Shown in pieces: positions 49,054 through 62,703 of a DNA stretch of 64,000 nucleotides. The stretch is from assembly GCA_030062745.1 (NCBI GenBank), contig CP099849.1, forward strand, positions 12,312,144 through 12,376,143, in the 5' to 3' direction. A program made the position numbers and the translations under genes. The notes beneath the pieces were generated by a model that was not told where the DNA came from, made no database searches, and worked only from the letters and a program-made list of their open reading frames with translations. The DNA comes from Capitulum mitella. Taxonomy: Eukaryota > Arthropoda > Thecostraca > Pollicipedomorpha > Pollicipedidae. Every line of letters begins with the position of its first letter. Position 1 is the stretch's first letter.

Positions 49054-51343
49054 AATCTCATGAATACTGAGGGGTTCCGTACCACTCCAGCTCCCCGGAT
49101 CTCCAGCCATGACCACGGCACTCCATATCCTTCTTCCATCAAAATGACATTAGAATGTTCCTGACGTGCGTTCTGAATCCGGCTAACTGAAAAGATGCAA
49201 TTCTGACTTAGCGAGTTCTCCACGTACTCCCGCTCTACCCTTTCCCACCCTTCACCCCACCCATTAACGTGTAGCGTAAAATTTATAATAAATCTAACCT
49301 TTATCGATAAATTTGTCCATAATTGATGCATAAGGTGAAATTCTATCATTTGCCAATAATCAAAGCGTTTATCGATTTCCAGCCCTGTTACGACCCCTGT
49401 TCAACACGGGGTCGTAATAAGTCATAGGGTCGTAATAAATCATAACAGGGATCGTAACAGGTCGTAACGTAATTGCGGCGATAATGTATTGCCAAGTTTC
49501 GCGCCTGCCGCAGCTGAGAAGTAATTCATCGCCCTCCTATCCCGTCGGCGACTATAGTTCAAATGCTGATGGCGCGAGTCGTAACGGCCGCCTCCTGGCA
49601 GCTAAACTTAACACCAGCGCACAACAGCCAATCAGATCATGACGTAAACGCGCGTGCGCGTCCGCGCGCAAAAACTTAGCGCCGGCGGGAACTTTAAAAT
49701 ATACCAAAATTTCACTTGATTTGCGGCAAGGTGGAATGTGCTCAGAACATGGTGTGCCACACTAGTTTGGAAAGCTCTTACAAAGGGCAATGGGAAAACC
49801 CGATTCCTGTTGAGTTGGAGCAGCTTCGTACATTTCGTACCACCCTAGAACGTCACGTTCCTGACAACGAGAGGAACAGCCGAAACAGTCACACTTGCGA
49901 TGCAGCTCATTACTTTGATACAAGGTATGTTGAGACAGTGGTAGCAGTGACAGCACACGTTGAGCTGCAAGTCACGGTCAACAACACGGGTAACGCACCA
50001 GAACGGCAGCATGTCACGGTCAGTGAATCAAGTCATAGCACCAGGACGGCAGCACGTCATGGTCAGCGACAGAGGTCGTAGCACCAGGACGACAGAGGTG
50101 TACAAAACGCCAAAATTGTCACGCACAAAAGCTGAAACCTCCCAAATCAGTCGCATTCCAGTTCGGCCAAATTTTATCCTACCAGTCGAAATAATACATT
50201 AATCACCTCCTTTCAGATTCGTTGCATGGAGCCGCAAGCGCATTTACATCGTCTTCGTATATTGCATGTCTGACGCTTGTATTTTCCTCAGATGACGACT
50301 ATCTGTCACACATCTGCTATAATTTTAACAAAAATGTCTTATCCACACTGGTAGGCAAGTTGCCAGATTTGTGAAACTCAGCAAGACAGCAGCCGGTCAC
50401 GGATAGCGGCACAGGTGGCAGCACCGCGACGGCAATACGTCACGGTCAGCGACACAGGTGGCAGCACCAGCTGGGTTTGGGCCTGTCGTCGACAGGCTTG
50501 TATTAACCTCAGAGCAGGCCCGAACTCAGGGAGGGGCTGTTCCAGCTCCCCCCAGGGTCAAAAGGTGGAGACCAACGCAAATTTTGTCGCCCCTCAACAC
50601 TCAGCCAGATTTGTGATTGTGATTTGTGATGTGTTTGATGTCATTGAAATGAAATTAATCATGTCATGCTTGAAATTCATGGCACCAGCGTGTTTTTATT
50701 TGTCCACATTTTAACATGCGATACCAGCAAGCGTGATAAGCCCTATTTCGTGCTGGGGAAAGTAGATTTTCCCCTCTTCCTCCTATTTTTCACTGGCCAT
50801 TCCCAGGGTCTTGGGAGCTGCTTCACAAAATTTGTTGACTTTTCCTAAATAAGTTTTTCGCAAGTTGTGACAGAACATCGAAAATTCACCCCCAGAGGTG
50901 GTTTCTGGACTCGTTTTTGGGACACATATTTCAGGAATATATCGCGCTTCGACGTCGTTATGTGCTATTTTGATGTCCTTTGTATTGTCACGGATAATTC
51001 AGATGGCCGAGATATTTGCAGCCTGCACACTTTCAATGCTTTTTTTTAAAAAAAAAAAACATGTTGGTAAATGTCAGATGCAGGGGCATGTAAAAGGGGT
51101 ACTGACATTTTCTTATTTATAAGAACTTTTGGTTTATTATATGAATAAAACAAAGATAACGTATGGCAGAGACATGTTTATCCTAATTATAACTCGCTTA
51201 TGCATACTACCAGGGGCATCTCCGGGCATCGGTTTTCGGGTGCATATTTCATCCAGTGACATGTTCCGTGGGCTTAACAGACATATCGATTTGTGTGGTT
51301 GGTTTTGTTAGCTCCACATACACTACGATCAGATGCCGTATAT
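49054..51343. other. Intergenic DNA with short repeats
   Basis: Contains a GGTCGTAA-type direct and inverted repeat cluster at 49,385-49,470 and ~40-50-bp GCACCAGGACGGCAGCACGT-like repeats at 49,940-50,110 and 50,400-50,470. No gene recognised. Confidence 0.5.
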
Positions 51344-52567
51344 TTAACCCGCCCCCGACTTGGGGGGGGGGGCAGTTGGCCGCCCCCTGAGGTTTTTCTG
51401 GGATTGCAAGAGAACAAACAAACACAGAGCCACGAAACTTTCTGTACCTTTTGCTTGGTCATTTTTACATCTTCTCTCAAAGTTTTGACCTCAGGTCAGG
51501 TCAGGTGCCTGACTTAGGCCAGATCCAACAGATCTATAGCAAAAAAAGTTTAGCGCCCCGTATCTTTTTCGGAAAACAAGATATCACAATAATACTTTCA
51601 GGGATTGGTAATCTTGATAGATGCAACAAATCTGCTATCTCAGATTTTTCGGAATTTTTCGGGTCATTGACCTAAGATTAAGCCCATTTTTAAGACATGT
51701 CAACGTTTTTTTTCGGAAATTGACGGAACATTTCATAGCATTTTTAGTGTGGAGTGAAGCAGACATCTAGTTACCGTCATTGGGCAAAGCATCAATGACT
51801 TTCAGCCATTGACCTGAGGTCAGGTCACGAATAACTGTAGTGAGCCAAAATATACCACCGTCAAAATCGGCGATGAATTATTCAGAATGGGTAGAAAATG
51901 GCAGAACTGGCTTGCATAGACGTAAATAACACGAGTAACCTCAAAAAGTTTAGAAATTGCATATTTTGCAAATAAATAGGCTGTCGCGAATAAAGCTCCG
52001 CCAATTGTGTAGATTGGTAACTAATGAATTTTTCCAAAATTTAAGAATGGAAAACCATCACAAGAACCACTAAGATCAATAAAATTTACATAAATAGTTC
52101 TTTTTCGCGAAAATAAAGGCACGCTAAACATAAGTTCCCGCTAATTTCTTGCTGCGTACGGCTGCGGCGCACGCCGACAACCGGCGTGAAAATTGCCGTC
52201 TCTTTAACTCAACGTTTCGGCGTATCTGTTGAACAAATCCGAGAAATTAGATGTGTATCGGCATTTGCGGACCTTTACTTGGGCGCTGGTGCCTTTAACT
52301 ATGCGTTATTAGTCACAACCCTTGAGATTCAGGCCGTTTCTCGGTCTCATGCAGTTGGCCATGATAAAACATATATAGGACGTAAATTGCTTACATATTA
52401 TCTAAAACTAAAAAATGAAACCAGTTTAGAGCTCCACTCGTCACAAGCTTTCCAACGTGTGCTTGTTTTTATTGTGCGACCAACGTTTGTGAGTTAGAGG
52501 GGGCAGCCAACTGCCCCTCTCCTAGTCGGGCATGATCGTAACCGACCGACGGTCGTGCGCGGGTTAA
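51344..52567 (-). mobile_element. TTAA family-2 element, copy H
   Basis: Left TTAACCCGCCCCCGACTTGG; right GACGGTCGTGCGCGGGTTAA. Reverse orientation to copy F. It includes the GTCGTCGTTTT-type and GGACGTAAATTGCTTACATA segments seen in F and G. No coding capacity. Confidence 0.82.
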
Positions 52568-52690
52568 GTGAAAATAACAATCAGAGGCGGCTCCAGGGTA
52601 GTGTAAAAAAGGCATTTTATGTCTTGTTATTCCTGAAGTATCTCTTTCACATTACCCTGCAGCTGCCTCTGATTGTTATTTTCACTTTAA
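52564..52690. mobile_element. TTAA-bounded hairpin (foldback MITE), 127 bp
   Basis: Arms 52566-52608 and 52645-52687 are near-perfect inverted repeats, starting AAGTGAAAATAACAATCAG and ending CTGATTGTTATTTTCACTT. TTAA occurs at both ends. It abuts copy H and shares its TTAA. Confidence 0.85.
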
Positions 52691-54890
52691 TATATACTTG
52701 AAATACTTAAATATCTTGTAATATATTTACATATTATAATATATAAGCATATTATGATAAAATACTTAAATAAGAAGATATAAAATACTTAAACGTAAGT
52801 ATTTTATGTCTTCTTATTTCCGATTATGGATTCGACGTACGGAATAAAACACAACTATCACCAAGTAGTTACTGACACCTCTTTTTTAGGTACGTGGATT
52901 CGTCTATGAGTACTTGCCATATGTTTGTAATGTGTATATGTATGCATATGTAATCATGCAAGACATGTAGAAATGTCTTGCAAACACAAATCAGCTTGCC
53001 AGTCTCAAGATATGCCGTAAAAAATTGACATTTCCCAAAAATGTATACCCCTTTTTGTGTGCCATGTAGAAGCCACTGACTTGAAAATCGACCTCGTCCT
53101 GACAAAAATAATAGATCTATCAGCTGTTGGTAGAACTGAATGAATTAGAACAGAATTGGTCATAAAATGTAGCCAGTATGCTGATATAAGTAAACCCCTG
53201 TTAATACCCCATTTTGACTCCTCGCTTCTTCCCTTTTCAAAAACTTTCAGCGTTTTCTTAACTTATAAAATGTATATCTCGCTACAGGCTATCGAAGGCC
53301 TTTTTCCGCCTAAGAGATCGAACTAGCTCTTTTCGAGATCGCAGTGGGAGGGCTGAACCTGCCCCTTAGCACGTATCGTACGTAGCGGGCAGGACTACGG
53401 AATAGGGTTAACCAGAACCCAACCGACACCCTGGTATGGGCGGCCCGAACCGGGGGGGGGGGCTTCGACGTCCCCCTTTCTTGCGAACAGAAACTTGGGT
53501 AAAAATGAAATTTATGTCACCAGAAAGCTCGCCATGAGTACGTTCCAAATCACTCAAAATTTCCGGGAAGTCCCTAACAATAATGCAACTTCTGGTCTAT
53601 ATCCATAAAAAAATTAATTTTTGGGAACAGCTCTAGCCCCATCCCTAACAAAGCTAAAACAATTCTTGCACGCCATTGGGAAGCTTATAGAACGTACATT
53701 ACGGTGACATAATTCATATTGTGCATGTAATCGTATATTGGTTAAGGTGACCTGATATAACGTCATTTTCATTTCGTTACATTTGTAAGGTGTTTGGACG
53801 TTGCTGGCGAGTCGCTGTCCATGTGTGCTTCCAAAACTGTAGAAATTACATTAAGTTATATTAATTATATATTATTATTATAATAGTATATGTAATATTA
53901 TAATAATAATATATGTAATATTATTATAATGCTATATAATATTATTAGTTTGTAATAAATTATATGTATAAACGTTTTTTAAACGTCGACAAACTAGAAC
54001 GCCAATGAGCCGTCGTGACTTGGCATGACGCCATGGCCCGACCTAACCTTCAGCCGTTTTTTGCTTTATTTCGAGTTCTGTCGAGGATCAGTAACAATGT
54101 AAACAAAGGGCAAAGAGCGCCATTGCACTGTAAGTCCTTGGGTTCCACAGCCGTGATCAATAGGGTGCTATTTAACGTCGGCAGTGGCGGCTGTTGGCCT
54201 TACAAAAACCTGAGGCACAGCACAAGTGTATCACCAAAATATCTTATCTGCGGCTGTCTTATATACGTTGTCTGACTACCGTAAATGATATCCGACCCTT
54301 TCCAGACCGACGTAAACCAGCGACGGCGGCAGAGGGGGGAGGGACAGGAGGGGTGGCCGCCCCCCCCCCCCAAGGCTGACGGCTGGGGGGCAAATCCATG
54401 TTTTTGCCCCCCCGAAATTTCGATCACTGCACCAAGCAAAATGGTAAAAAATCAACCTTACGCTATAAAAAAAAAAAAAATCTATGTACGAACCGAAAGA
54501 AAACGTACTCCGAATATACAAGAAGGTTTTGTGCTATGAAGAGAGGCCCGTGGTCTGAATGAGCGTTTAGGGGCCCCTGCTAGCTTGCAGGAGGATTCAC
54601 TGCTTGTTTGAGGAGGGCCCCCTGCCTCCAGAGGTCGACATGGGCCTTTACAGACAGTGACACAGTGCCCTCTATAGACAGGCAGTGACCCCCCTGGTCA
54701 ACAGGTGCCCCTAAACGACCATTCAAGGAGCCCCTGCTTTAAATGCTGTAAAGATGCCCCTGACGACCTGTTACAGGCACACGCCAGGTCGCCAGAAACG
54801 TCTTTGCAGGTGAGCATGGGCCCGTTTACACTCCAGCGAGGTACCTTTACAAACCGACAATAATTTCAACCACATGGAGCCTCACTGATT
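52691..54890. other. AT-rich intergenic DNA
   Basis: Contains AT-rich palindromic runs at 52,690-52,810 and 53,860-53,960. A family-1-like right end (CTACGGAATAGGGTTAA) finishes at 53,411. G/C-rich hairpin patches lie near 53,445 and 54,350-54,410. No gene recognised. Confidence 0.5.
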
Positions 54891-54959
54891 ACGAGGGCCA
54901 GGCGCGGATCCAAAGGGGGAGCAACTGGCGTGACCGCCCCTTCCCCTCCCCCTGAGGAC

Positions 54960-56520
54960 TGAGAAGGGGCCCCTGTCAGACTTAAAAGGAGTCCCGAAGG
55001 GGCCCCTTATGAGCTTCACGGTGTCCCTATAAAAACCTGACGAACGCTTGATGCCAGTCAGAGAGGCCTCCTGGAGGGCTAGATGACCTCTGAGACGCAC
55101 AGAGGGTCCCTGAAGCTCCCAAAGGGCCTCTGAGGCCACAACAGGAGTCTCAGTACGGCAGACTGTTCCCGAGACCGCCAGATGGCTCATAGGGCCCCTG
55201 AGACGGCCAAGATAAGGACTGAGTCCCTAGGGGGGCCCCTGTGAGTGAAAAGCTGAACGTTCGTGATGTAGTCAGATGGCCTTCGGGAGGGTTAATGAGA
55301 CCCTGACACGGCAAGATGGCCCCTAAGATAGAAAGAAGGGTCCTTGAAACTCTTCGAGGGCCCCTGGGACTGGATGGGGCCCCAACACGGCAAAGGGTCC
55401 ATGAGACCGCTAACATTGCCAGAGAGGCACCTGAGACGGAAAAAACTTTAGATGGTGCCTGGCACGGCACAAGGAGACCCTTGGCCAGCCAGAGGAGCCC
55501 ACTGAACGGGATTCGTCGGTAACCCACTCAGTCTCGAGAGGAGCCACAAATGGGCTACATTGGCCTTTTTGAAACCTTTGGGGTTCTTGATGCTTTCGGT
55601 GGCCCCCAGGGAAGGTCAGATGGCTTCTGGGACGGCAAGATGGGCCTGTACACCGCAGATGACCCCTGAGGCTGCCAAAAAGGTCGCAGGACCCCTGCGA
55701 GACAATGACGATAAGAGCGCCTCTGAGACGGTATTTGGGCTTTATGGGGGCGCTGGGCGGCCAGCGTAATAAGCGGGCTCCTGGCACGGGCAAGATCACC
55801 CTGAGACTGCCAGCGAGGCCCATGAAGGCGCCAACAAAACGGCTAGAGCTGTTACGGCTAGAGGGGCCCTAAAAGACTGCCAGGTATACCTCATGTAACA
55901 GAGGAAGACCCCTGATACAGCCATGGGGACCACCAGGGACGTTCAGAGGGTCTATGACACTGCACAGGGGCCTTGAAATTGCCAAAAGGTCTTTTGTAAC
56001 TGCCAGAGGGCCCCTGAAATGGCAAAAATGTTTCCCAGAGACGATAAGAGGTGTAACCAGGACCACAGGGGGTCCACTGAAACTCCTAGAGAGGGACCTT
56101 TGAGATTGCTTACTAGAAGTCTCTAGCAATAGGGGCCACTGAGACGACCAGAGGGGCCCCTGAAACTACTAGACTTTGAGACGTCCAGACTGCTCTTGAA
56201 ACGGCCAAAGGACTTAGACGATTGCAAGAGGCGCCCCTGACACAGCAGAGACAGGCTTACACAGGGCCCTTTTTAGTGCCTAAGGGGCTCCTTAGACGGC
56301 AAAAACGTCCCAGGGACAATGGGATGGAATCTGAGATGGTTTAAGCGTCCCTGAAATTGCCAGGTGGGTCCCTGAGACTGTCCGAGGTGCTCCTGAAACT
56401 GCCAATAGGAGCGCCTGAGACGTCCCGCGGGACACGTAAAACTGTAAAAGGAAACTGAGACCACTGGAGGATCCTGTCACGGCAGACGGCACGAGACCAC
56501 CAAAAGTGCCCCTATCACTG
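54960..56520. repeat. Degenerate ~30-bp tandem repeat
   Basis: Dozens of diverged units built on CCCCTGAGACTGCCAGAGGG. They are recognisable by eye from the recurring 'cctgagac' and 'gccagagg' blocks. Similar units extend left of the element, at 54,560-54,860. Confidence 0.8.
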
Positions 56521-56530
56521 CAGGAGGGAA

Positions 56531-56583
56531 CCTAAACTAAGCTGACCTAAACTAAGCTAAACTAAACTAACCTAAACTAAAAC
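56531..56583. repeat. CTAAA-type short tandem repeat
   Basis: Imperfect CTAAACTAAG/CTAAA repeats within the hAT-like element. Confidence 0.85.
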
Positions 56584-56899
56584 AAATCCAGAAACTACGG
56601 GATTTGGGGGGGGGGACAGACGGGCTCCTGCACCAGATACAGACACGACATTTCGAATGAAGGGAGGGACGGAACCACCTAAAATCTCATCGTTTTTGTC
56701 ATATTTCGGGCACTTTGTTCGGAAACAAAATGCAAAATTCTCTCAAATAAAATGACGCGTTTGAATTTTTTCGGCTATTTTATATCGCAAAAAGCAGAAT
56801 TACATCGTTTTCCATATCTGAAAGGAAAAAATGGGGCCCCGCGCTGACCATTTGCCTCCACCCCCTCCCCCGCCTTTTGGATCCGCCCCTGGCGAGGGC

Positions 56900-59800
56900 T
56901 TTGATTGGTTTCGAGGGTCCCCTTGATCCGATTTGCCCTCCCCCTGGGCGGATTCCTGGCTACGCCCCTTGCCCATTATGTCAGAGATTTGATGCTGGCA
57001 TTGTTACATTATGCGTGTGTGGGGGGGGGGGAAGACAGGCAAAGCTGCTTTGACAAGTGCTTGAGATAATGATTTCGGTTCTCGTATGATAGTCTGTAAG
57101 AGCTCTGTTACTAAGCGTCGACTTGTAATTTAATGTTGTGGGAGGAAACTGTCTTTCAACCGTTCACAAATGTATTTTATAATAATGTTGAATTCGTAAT
57201 ATAACGCAAACATAATAACAAGCAGAAGTTTGCATCATTCGCCATTATGTAGATGGATGCTCAAGGGCAAAGACCTGAAAAATGGCAATGGGTACAAACC
57301 TGAATAAAAAAATCCTTCACACTTCAGTACACTTCAGTACCAGCAACATTTTAACAAATGTGCACTAGCGGCAAAACCTGGGAAAAAGGTTTGTTTATTT
57401 CAAGAAAAACTGGGCGATGGCAAAAATAATGAAATTTATTTTTTTCGGGATGGGGAAGAAGGTAATCCAAATGAGGTCGGCTATTGATCCGACAGGGTTT
57501 GCCCTTCCCGGCCGAAAATGCAATCCGACGTTCCTGGCGTACATAAAAGAAACGAAATGTTACATGACACATCACTTCCAGTGTTTTGCCTGTTATCTGC
57601 AAAGAAAAATAGAGCAAGCCGGGCATCAACTCGAATCGGTATATCGAAAATAATCAGCATACGCTTACGTTCAGCGCCCCAGGCGGAAAATTCTCTCCCT
57701 GTTCAAGGGCGCATAGACGGTAGTCACTGCTAGGAGCATGCTATCATTGTTGAACCATTTGTGCAATGGTGTAGCCACGATTCAGGACTTGGTGAGGGCG
57801 GATAAGCTGACTGCAGCTCACCAAAAACAGGTAGGGCGGGGATAAAAATCACCTTTTTCGGGCGTTGCATGACAAACTAAGGTTGAAGTCCATTTTGTTA
57901 GATTTCAATGTTTAAGAACTTGTGCCGCCAGAAAATACCTTCTAATGCCTTAAAAATTAAGGAGAACAAATCGCCATTTCTAAAAAATGCATAAAACATG
58001 CCCCCACGCAGCTCCGGCAGAGACCGTACCTTTGCATTTGCGCACAACACCAAAACATATATCTAAATTTTAAAGTAATGAAAAAGGTATCAAAAGCTAC
58101 TTTATAAAAACAGTCATTTATACGCCATTCATGTCACTGGCGTCGTGCAATCGTGCAATCTACCACCTTCTTGCGGTGAGCCCGACGGTGGCGCTTGCAT
58201 TGGCGGTGGCCGACGTGCAGTTTCGCAGAAGCTCACTAGGGGCGCTGTATTACGCCGGATTCTCACGTTGGTTGAGGAGGGGAGGGGTTTCAAAACGGAG
58301 GGGAGGGGTTTTAGGCTACTCATTTTCGCTGGTTTACCCCAAATGTGACCTGAACCGACCTCATGACCGTCCATGTGAGTCAGCACTTTTTGTTGTATTT
58401 AGTGACATCCGCGGCCCAGGAATTCATTTCAGCTTCTACCACGGCAACCTGGCTTGACTTCTCATGAACTAAGACCATTTTACAGCCTGAACAATTTTGG
58501 GCTGCAAAACTGACTTCATTGGCTATTTTTTACCCCTATCACTAAAACGGGCTTTTAGATTCCTTTTCGCTAGTTCACCCCAGACGTGACCTGACCTGAC
58601 CTCAATATCCTTCATGTGGGCCAACACCATTTGTCGCGTTTAGCGACTTTCTTGGCCCGGAATGTATTTCAGGTACAACAAGCCGAAGAAACGGCTCAAA
58701 ACCGACATCAATAAGGAAATAGGGCGGATATTGGGCTGAGCTCAGGCCACTGACTTTGATCTTGACCACAAAGTCGAGATAGCACAGTTCTTAAGAATGC
58801 CCTCGACTACTATCCCGGAGAGTTCTAAGTTCATCGATCATGCGGCGTAATTTGTAGAAGACTGCAAAAAAGCCGGAGGTTGACCCCTTTTACATGATTC
58901 AGGTAAGTGACACGACAAGACCGGAGATTGAAAATTCTATAAGACATGCAAAAATGAGGTAAAAAGAGGTAATGAAAATTCCCGCGCTTTGCGTCCGCCG
59001 GTTTCTTGCTTTCATCAAAAGTCCTTGGGGGGAGTCGAAACGCTCCCCCGTTGGGCGTGGGTTTAAAGGGCGGGCTTCGAGCCATCCTAAACACTCGGCT
59101 TTAAGCTCAGAAAAGAGGTTGCACAGAAAATGTCCCACAGATGTTGTCTTACCCACAATACTATTGAAGTCTTGTGCCTTTGAAAACCAATCACCACACC
59201 CCGCACTGGAAAGCTAGCATGGCTACATATTTCTAGGAGCACGTTTTGAGTCGTTTGGATGAATCTCACATGGGTTACGAAGAAAAGCGATCTGTTTCTG
59301 AAAACTGGTTTCTGGTGTACTGTATGAAATCCCACAGGCTTTAAACATGGTACTCTGTCTCCTTGGATTTCCACGAAATTCTGTCAAACGGCGTCCATTG
59401 TGCAGCATGCCTGCCTGCATGTATCTGTGTATCTGCATTTATACTGATATAAAGACATGTCTGTATATCTGCCCGGACTTCAAGGCTTAGACAAAACCGC
59501 ATACTGGCAGGTTGTACCGACATGGGGTTTTTTCTAAGCACTGGAAACTGAGGCCAGGGGCTCCCGAAATTATCTGATGCCCCTCCCACGCATCAGATAA
59601 CAAAAACATCTACGAAAGTGCCGAAAATGGTCTGCTAACCTAAAGTTTTGTGTTTTTTACATGCTCTTCGCACCAGTCTCGGCCAGCCACTACTATGCTC
59701 GGATACGTCGCCGGACGTCATCTGTATGCGCGTGCGTATGGATTAATTTCCGCTTGTGCACATGAATATGTAATGCACAATCGTTCACTTAAGCATGCAC

Positions 59801-60239
59801 TCACCTAATTCATGCGGCGCATGCGTACAGTTATGTGCCTAGCGTGCGCATGGCGCTTCAAAACCGGAAAAACATTATTGTCATCAAACATACGAAACGG
59901 CAAAATGTGCGAATTGGTAAAAAGTTTGAATTTTGTGGAGTGATCGAGACGTGGTGTTTGTATGACGGATGGAGGAATTTTTCGTGAGTGTAAATTTGGA
60001 ATTAAGTGGATGGAATGGGAATGAAAATATCTGGCGCATTTTACCTTGAGTTCACAATACTTGTACTTTCTGTTTCCTAAATTCGTCTTTTTCGTTTCCT
60101 TCTGGAGAAGCTCTGCTTGAACTCGTTACCAGGCTTCTGCTGTTCACATCGCGATGGTGTTGCTGGGACCATTGACACCCGACTGCCGGAAATCTGAACA
60201 CTCTGCGCTTCCGAGGTTGCCGAGATGCCGATCTGGTGA
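56900..60239. other. Intergenic DNA, no gene recognised
   Basis: Short unrecognised open frames on both strands. Bases 58,310-58,700 hold a two-copy tandem repeat of about 243 bp. The rest shows nothing I can name. Confidence 0.5.
58310..58700. repeat. ~243-bp tandem duplication
   Basis: Blocks TTTTCGCTGGTTTACCCC, GTGACCTGAACCGACCTCA and TTTAGTGACATCCGCGGCCC recur about 243 bases later as TTTTCGCTAGTTCACCCC, GTGACCTGACCTGACCTCA and TTTAGCGACTTTCTTGGCCC. Confidence 0.8.
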
Positions 60240-60900
60240 CACACTGCGCCACGCTGCGTGCCATGGAAGGCCTCAGGTCGCCCCGCACCGTGCGTACAAC
60301 GGACCCCGGCCGAGCAGCCACCATGGCGGCTGAGCTTGAGCCGGTCTCCGCGCCCACCAGCGCTGGCCGGTCGGCGGGACCGGCTTCGATGTCCGGCCTG
60401 CCGACCAGGCTGCCGAGAAACTTGGTTCTTGTCTGCTTCCGGACACGCTTGTCTAAGTTCAGCTCAGGCCGGACTGGCCTATCCTGTCAAACACTGCCTG
60501 CAGTTTCACATCGTGAGTTTCATCGTTCCAGTGTACAACGATATCATTCATGTAACAAATGACTCCTTCAGTACCAGCAACATTTTATCCATCTTTCGTT
60601 CAAAAATGTCTCCGGCGCAAGGCTAATTTTCATCGGCAGAAGACAGGTCATTATTCTGCCAACGGGAGTGATGAATGTTGTCCAGCGTTCTGACTGCTCG
60701 GCCAATGGAATGTAATAAAAACCAGACGGTGTGTCGAGCTTTGAAAACTGCATAGATCTAGCTTCATGACTGGAAAGCTGTTTGAACGTTGAGACCGGGT
60801 AGACATCACGTGGAATCTGATATGACCTGACCTGCCTTTGACTTCTTTTTCATTCAAGAACATATTAGCGATCATTTTATCACCATTTTATTTCAAGAAC
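60240..60900 (-). pseudogene. Ty3/gypsy RT fragment, second locus
   Basis: Minus strand encodes RDVYPVSTFKQL, then FSKLDTPSGFYYIPLAEQSE, FITPVGRIMTCLLP and APETF. In a shifted frame follow VICYMNDIVVHWNDETHDVK and LQAVFDRIGQSGL (YMND in place of YMDD) and KFLGSL. This is the RT finger-palm order of Ty3/gypsy elements. There are frameshifts and an altered catalytic box, so it is dead. The GC-rich segment 60,130-60,440 beyond KFLG is not recognisable. Confidence 0.82.
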
Positions 60901-62703
60901 ATCATTTTAGCGATCAAATGGCGTTGTTTGACATTGGTATCTTTATTCAATCAAGAGACACAAATGTTGTGAAATTTGACCTTAGTTAACCGGATGTGAC
61001 TTTAGATGACCTGTATTAGTAATTTTCTGATGGAAGTTACCATGTCTGACCTTTCGTTCGCAATGGTGATTTCAAAACATATGCTTGAAGTAACTTACTT
61101 GAGTGCCAGTTTCGACAAAAATTAGCGTTGCATTGCAATGGTTATTGAATTGACATGACCTGACAAAAAAAAAACGTTTCTAGCCCGTTTGGAACTGTTC
61201 AATATTCAACATCAGTGCATATGACCGTCACATTTGCTTTTATTGCCCACAGATTTTGGACGTCATGGCATGTCCTTTGTTTGGCCTCTTGGCCCTAAAA
61301 TATTAAGTCAGGGCAAAAAACGTTCATTCTTCACAACGTTTGACGAGCTTTCGATTGGTATCACTCTTATCTCCGTAGCTCTCTTAGCTCGCAAAAGCAT
61401 ATGGGGGGTTGAGAGCCCCCTCCCTCTCCCCGTAGGCGAAAAGCAATTCGGGCGCCCGGGAGTGCGTGGGTTCATTAAAGATGCTGATGATCCAGTTCAT
61501 ATCAGTCCTGCTTCTTCTGTTGCGTCCCAGCGTACGCAGAAATTCCTGATCACGTTTTTACGTGTATTGCCACAACGTGTTCACAAAACCATGCATAAAG
61601 CAAAAAGTGGGTGAGCGGCGTGGCTGACAAGCAAATGATATCACACACATAAGTCAGACCCCTGGCAGTTAGGTCCACTTTCCCACCGTACCACAACCAA
61701 AGTTTGGTGCACACGGAATGGAACTGGAGTCTAGAGTTAGGTTGCCTCCTAAATTTTCATTTCGTGCACTCAACACTGTTCATCTGAAAAAAAAAACAAT
61801 TTCTTGACAAGGGGCCCTTCACTGACTCAGAGTTATTCATTTTGCTTGTCGTGTACCTGTGAAAAAGAGAAAACAGTGCTCACTACTGTGTTGTCCTAAA
61901 ACGCAACAGCAACACCTCCAGTGTAATGAAAACGAACAGGGCTCGGCAATATAACCAGATAGGGCCATATGTTTTCAACCGATTGCCATCTTTCTGAGTC
62001 CAACGTTATGCAGCAAACGTGGATATTTCTGATAACAGCCAGGTCGACAGTCTTCAATTTCCAAAACACTACTGTCCCCATATGTTCTGCCCAATAACTG
62101 GGATGTGACGACCTCAACCAATTACACCCACATGCTCAGTCTTTGCATTTCTATCTGCTACTGTTTGTACCTCTTCATGTAAACCAGCACGGTGATGCTA
62201 TTGAAAAAAAAAAATTTTTGTCCTGTCCTAACATCTACAGCAGCCACACCAGTGAAATGTTAAACTTACGCTCAAGTTTTGCAAAGGTTATCTAATTTTC
62301 TCCAATCGAAGTCCGGAGAATGAAAAATTGAGTTCTTTGGCCAGGTAGCCGCTAGTTTCGGAGAAAAGTAGGTTCTGCGTGCGACATCGCCGGCGCCCAA
62401 CACACTCTGGATTATTTCCGCCACTACAGCACACCTACCGACCACGGGAACGAGTGTCTCCACACTCTAGGCGGGGCGGCACCACCCCCAGCGGCAGACC
62501 TGGCGCCACAGCGCAGGCTCGGCGCCGCCATGCATCGCCTTCATAGCCGGCCACCATGGTCTGACCTACCCCACGCCCGGCTGGGGGACCGCGTCCGCTC
62601 CCAGATGCGACAGTTAAGCGAAAAGCTTCACGCCACGTCACGCCACGCCACCAGAAAGAAATAGGTGGCGCTAGCGTCGCGACCTTCGAGCGCCGCGATC
62701 CGC
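60901..62703. other. Downstream flank of the MARVEL-type gene
   Basis: AT-rich to about 62,380, then GC-rich to 62,700. The plus-strand frame 61234-61614 is unrecognised. No polyadenylation signal was identified with confidence. Confidence 0.45.

Larger units (their letters stand above)
54899..56891. mobile_element. hAT-like element with an internal ~30-bp repeat array
   Basis: Begins CAGGCGCGGATCCAAAGGGG and ends CCTTTTGGATCCGCCCCTG, which are inverted repeats. Flanking octamers are ACGAGGGC (54891-54898) and GCGAGGGC (56892-56899), 7 of 8 identical. Inside, degenerate units like GGCCCCTGAGACGGCCAAGA repeat about every 30 bases for about 1.5 kb. No transposase seen. Confidence 0.78.

Noticed and set aside
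61234-61614. 126-codon plus-strand open frame
   Set aside because: No recognisable motif, AT-rich, no splice or promoter support. Could not be called a gene.
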